Below, one piece after another: positions 4,524 through 5,939 of a stretch of 5,939 bases of DNA. The notes beneath the pieces are model-generated. The model had not been told where the DNA came from and ran no database searches. It worked only from the letters and a program-made list of their open reading frames with translations. The translations under genes and the position numbers were made by a program. Origin of the DNA: Chloroflexota bacterium (GTDB taxonomy: Bacteria; Chloroflexota; Limnocylindria; Limnocylindrales; CSP1-4); the NCBI GenBank assembly GCA_005881055.1, contig VBHW01000105.1, positions 1-5,939 of the forward strand, in the 5' to 3' direction. Within the stretch, counting starts at the first letter, position 1, and every line of letters begins with the position of its first letter.

Positions 4524-5939
4524 ATGGTCCGGACCAGGCGCCTCGTGGCGCTCATAGCGATCCTCGGCCTGGCGGCGGCCGCCTGCGGTCCAGGGGCGAC
4601 GAGCGCCCCGAGCGCAAGCACGGCCATAGCCAGCACCCCGAGCCAGGCCGCGTCGCCGGCCGGCCCGCCCGTCACGATCAAGTGGTTCTGCTGCCTCGGG
4701 ACGGGCGAGGCCGAGGACCAGGTGAAGGTCGAGAAGGCCGTCATCGACAAGTTCAACGCAGCCCATCCCAACATCAAGCTGACGATCGAGGTCGTCACCT
4801 ACCAGAGCGCGCGTGACGCGCTCGCGACCGAGATCGCCGGCGGCAACGCGCCGGACATCGTCGGCCCCGTCGGGGTCGGCGGCGCGGAGGCCTTCCACGG
4901 CCAGTGGCTCGACCTCGCGCCCCTCATCACGAAGAACAACCTCGACCTGACCCAGTTCGCAACCGGCTCGGTCGACTTCTACAAGATCTCGGGCGAGGGC
5001 CAGCCGGCCCTGCCGTTCGCGATCTATCCCTCGTTCTTCTGGTACCAGCCGGACATGTTCCAGGAGGCGGGCCTCAACCCGCCGCCGCACAAGTACGGCG
5101 AGAAGTACAAGATGCCCGACGGGACGATGGTCGATTGGGACTACAACGCGGTCCGCACGATCGCCCAGAAGCTCACCGTCGACAAGGCGGGCAAGGACGC
5201 CACCCAGGCGGGCTTCGACCCCAAGAAGATCGTCCAGTACGGCTTCGAGCCGCAGCGTGACGACGCGCGGGGCTGGGGCGCCTTCTTCGGCGCAGGCTCG
5301 CTCGTCGGCGCCGACGGCAAGACCGTGACCGTGCCCTCGGCGTGGTCCGACGCCTGGAAGTGGTTCTACGACGGCGTCTGGAAGGACCATTTCATCGAGA
5401 CCGAAGCCGTCTTCCAGAGCCAGGAGTACCAGGGCGGCGGCTACACGTTCTGCTCCGGCAAGGTCGCCGGGCAGGTGAACTTCCTGTGGTCGAAGTACTG
5501 CCTCGTGCCGGAGGCCGGCAAGAAGGCCCCGGCCGGGGACACGTGGGACATCGCGGCCGCGCCGTCGTACAACGGCAAGACCACCGCGGTGTTCAACGCG
5601 GACACGTTCCGCATCCTCAAGAGCACCAAGCATCCCGACGAGGCGTTCACGGCCCTGACGTACCTGCTGACCGATGGCTCGACCGACCTGCTCAACGTGT
5701 ACGGCGGCATGCCCGCCCGCACGGCCGACCAGGACGCGTTCTTCGCCACGCTCGACAAGCAGTTCACGCAGGGTCCCGACTGGCAGGTCGCCAAGGACAG
5801 CGTCCAGTACGCTGACAACCCCAACTTCGAGGCGTACATGCCGGCCTACAACCAGACCCTCGATCGCCTCAACACGTTCTGGACGAAGCTCCGCTCGACG
5901 GGCGGACTCGACGTCAACGCGGAGATCACGAAGCTCACG
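4524..5939 (+). CDS. ABC-transporter sugar-binding lipoprotein (family 1 type), 3' end cut by the window
   Basis: An open frame of 472 codons reaches the last base without a stop. The length and the helix-like end (AEITKLT) suggest only a short tail is missing. Residues 1-21 are a lipoprotein signal: positively charged MVRTRR, a hydrophobic stretch LVALIAILGL, and AAAA before Cys21, the expected lipidation site. A Ser/Ala/Pro/Thr linker (about 22-49) tethers the domain to the membrane. VTIKWF (50-55) begins the periplasmic-binding fold. DKFNAAHPNIKLTIEVVTY and EIAGGNAPDIVGP are the usual first-lobe segments, and WYQPDMFQEAGLNPPP is the segment that in this family normally reads WYNKDLFxEAGL. 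Unusual cysteines occur: an adjacent pair at 56-57, and 310 and 326, in addition to the lipid Cys. It should deliver a carbohydrate to permeases encoded beyond the right edge. The 46-bp gap after gntR suggests cotranscription. The ligand is unknown; a glycoside used by the GH4 operon is the natural inference. Confidence 0.94.
   Translation, partial: MVRTRRLVALIAILGLAAAACGPGATSAPSASTAIASTPSQAASPAGPPVTIKWFCCLGTGEAEDQVKVEKAVIDKFNAAHPNIKLTIEVVTYQSARDALATEIAGGNAPDIVGPVGVGGAEAFHGQWLDLAPLITKNNLDLTQFATGSVDFYKISGEGQPALPFAIYPSFFWYQPDMFQEAGLNPPPHKYGEKYKMPDGTMVDWDYNAVRTIAQKLTVDKAGKDATQAGFDPKKIVQYGFEPQRDDARGWGAFFGAGSLVGADGKTVTVPSAWSDAWKWFYDGVWKDHFIETEAVFQSQEYQGGGYTFCSGKVAGQVNFLWSKYCLVPEAGKKAPAGDTWDIAAAPSYNGKTTAVFNADTFRILKSTKHPDEAFTALTYLLTDGSTDLLNVYGGMPARTADQDAFFATLDKQFTQGPDWQVAKDSVQYADNPNFEAYMPAYNQTLDRLNTFWTKLRSTGGLDVNAEITKLT

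Noticed and set aside
4386..5633. Minus-strand open frame of 415 codons opposite the binding-protein gene
   Set aside because: It is antisense to a clear lipoprotein gene with signal peptide and good ribosome binding site; its translation shows only compositional bias.

Overview
The window is a compact, strongly GC-rich bacterial carbohydrate-utilisation locus built around one divergent promoter. No rRNA, tRNA, insertion sequence or CRISPR array is visible. The base composition, GTG starts, strong Shine-Dalgarno sequences and the Ala-rich lipoprotein signal followed by a Ser/Pro/Ala/Thr linker suggest a Chloroflexota- or Actinomycetota-type soil or environmental bacterium. That placement is inference; nothing here fixes the taxon.

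Left arm, minus strand, read from about 3500 down to 1. It holds a family GH4 NAD-dependent glycosidase of the 6-phospho-beta-glucosidase type (3471-2203), a 51-bp gap, an FAD-linked oxidase of the alkyl-DHAP synthase/YgcU type (2151-538), and then an FGGY carbohydrate kinase (541 to beyond position 1). The oxidase stop and kinase start overlap as ATGA. The three genes look like one operon.

Centre. The interval between the GH4 gene and the regulator gene carries an AT-rich island in otherwise GC-rich DNA. In it, a 16-bp unit containing the perfect palindrome ATAACGTTAT is repeated twice, head to tail and with no gap (3536-3567). This is the best candidate operator for the whole locus.

Right arm, plus strand. 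It holds a GntR/HutC-family repressor with a C-terminal UTRA ligand-binding domain (3629-4477). After a 46-bp gap with a small hairpin comes a lipoprotein sugar-binding protein of an ABC importer (4524 to beyond 5939). Permease genes would be expected just past the right edge.

Working model (inference). The binding protein delivers a glycoside to an ABC importer and GH4 cleaves it. The kinase and flavin oxidase then process the released sugar, polyol or sugar acid, and the GntR/HutC protein represses both arms until an inducer binds its UTRA domain. The novel point is the pairing of an FGGY kinase with an AGPS/YgcU-like oxidase and a GH4 enzyme under one tandem operator. The substrate cannot be read from the sequence. 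The kinase lacks the glycerol-kinase Arg-Glu pair and the oxidase has an altered His triad, so the obvious textbook names (glycerol kinase, ether-lipid synthase) are probably wrong.
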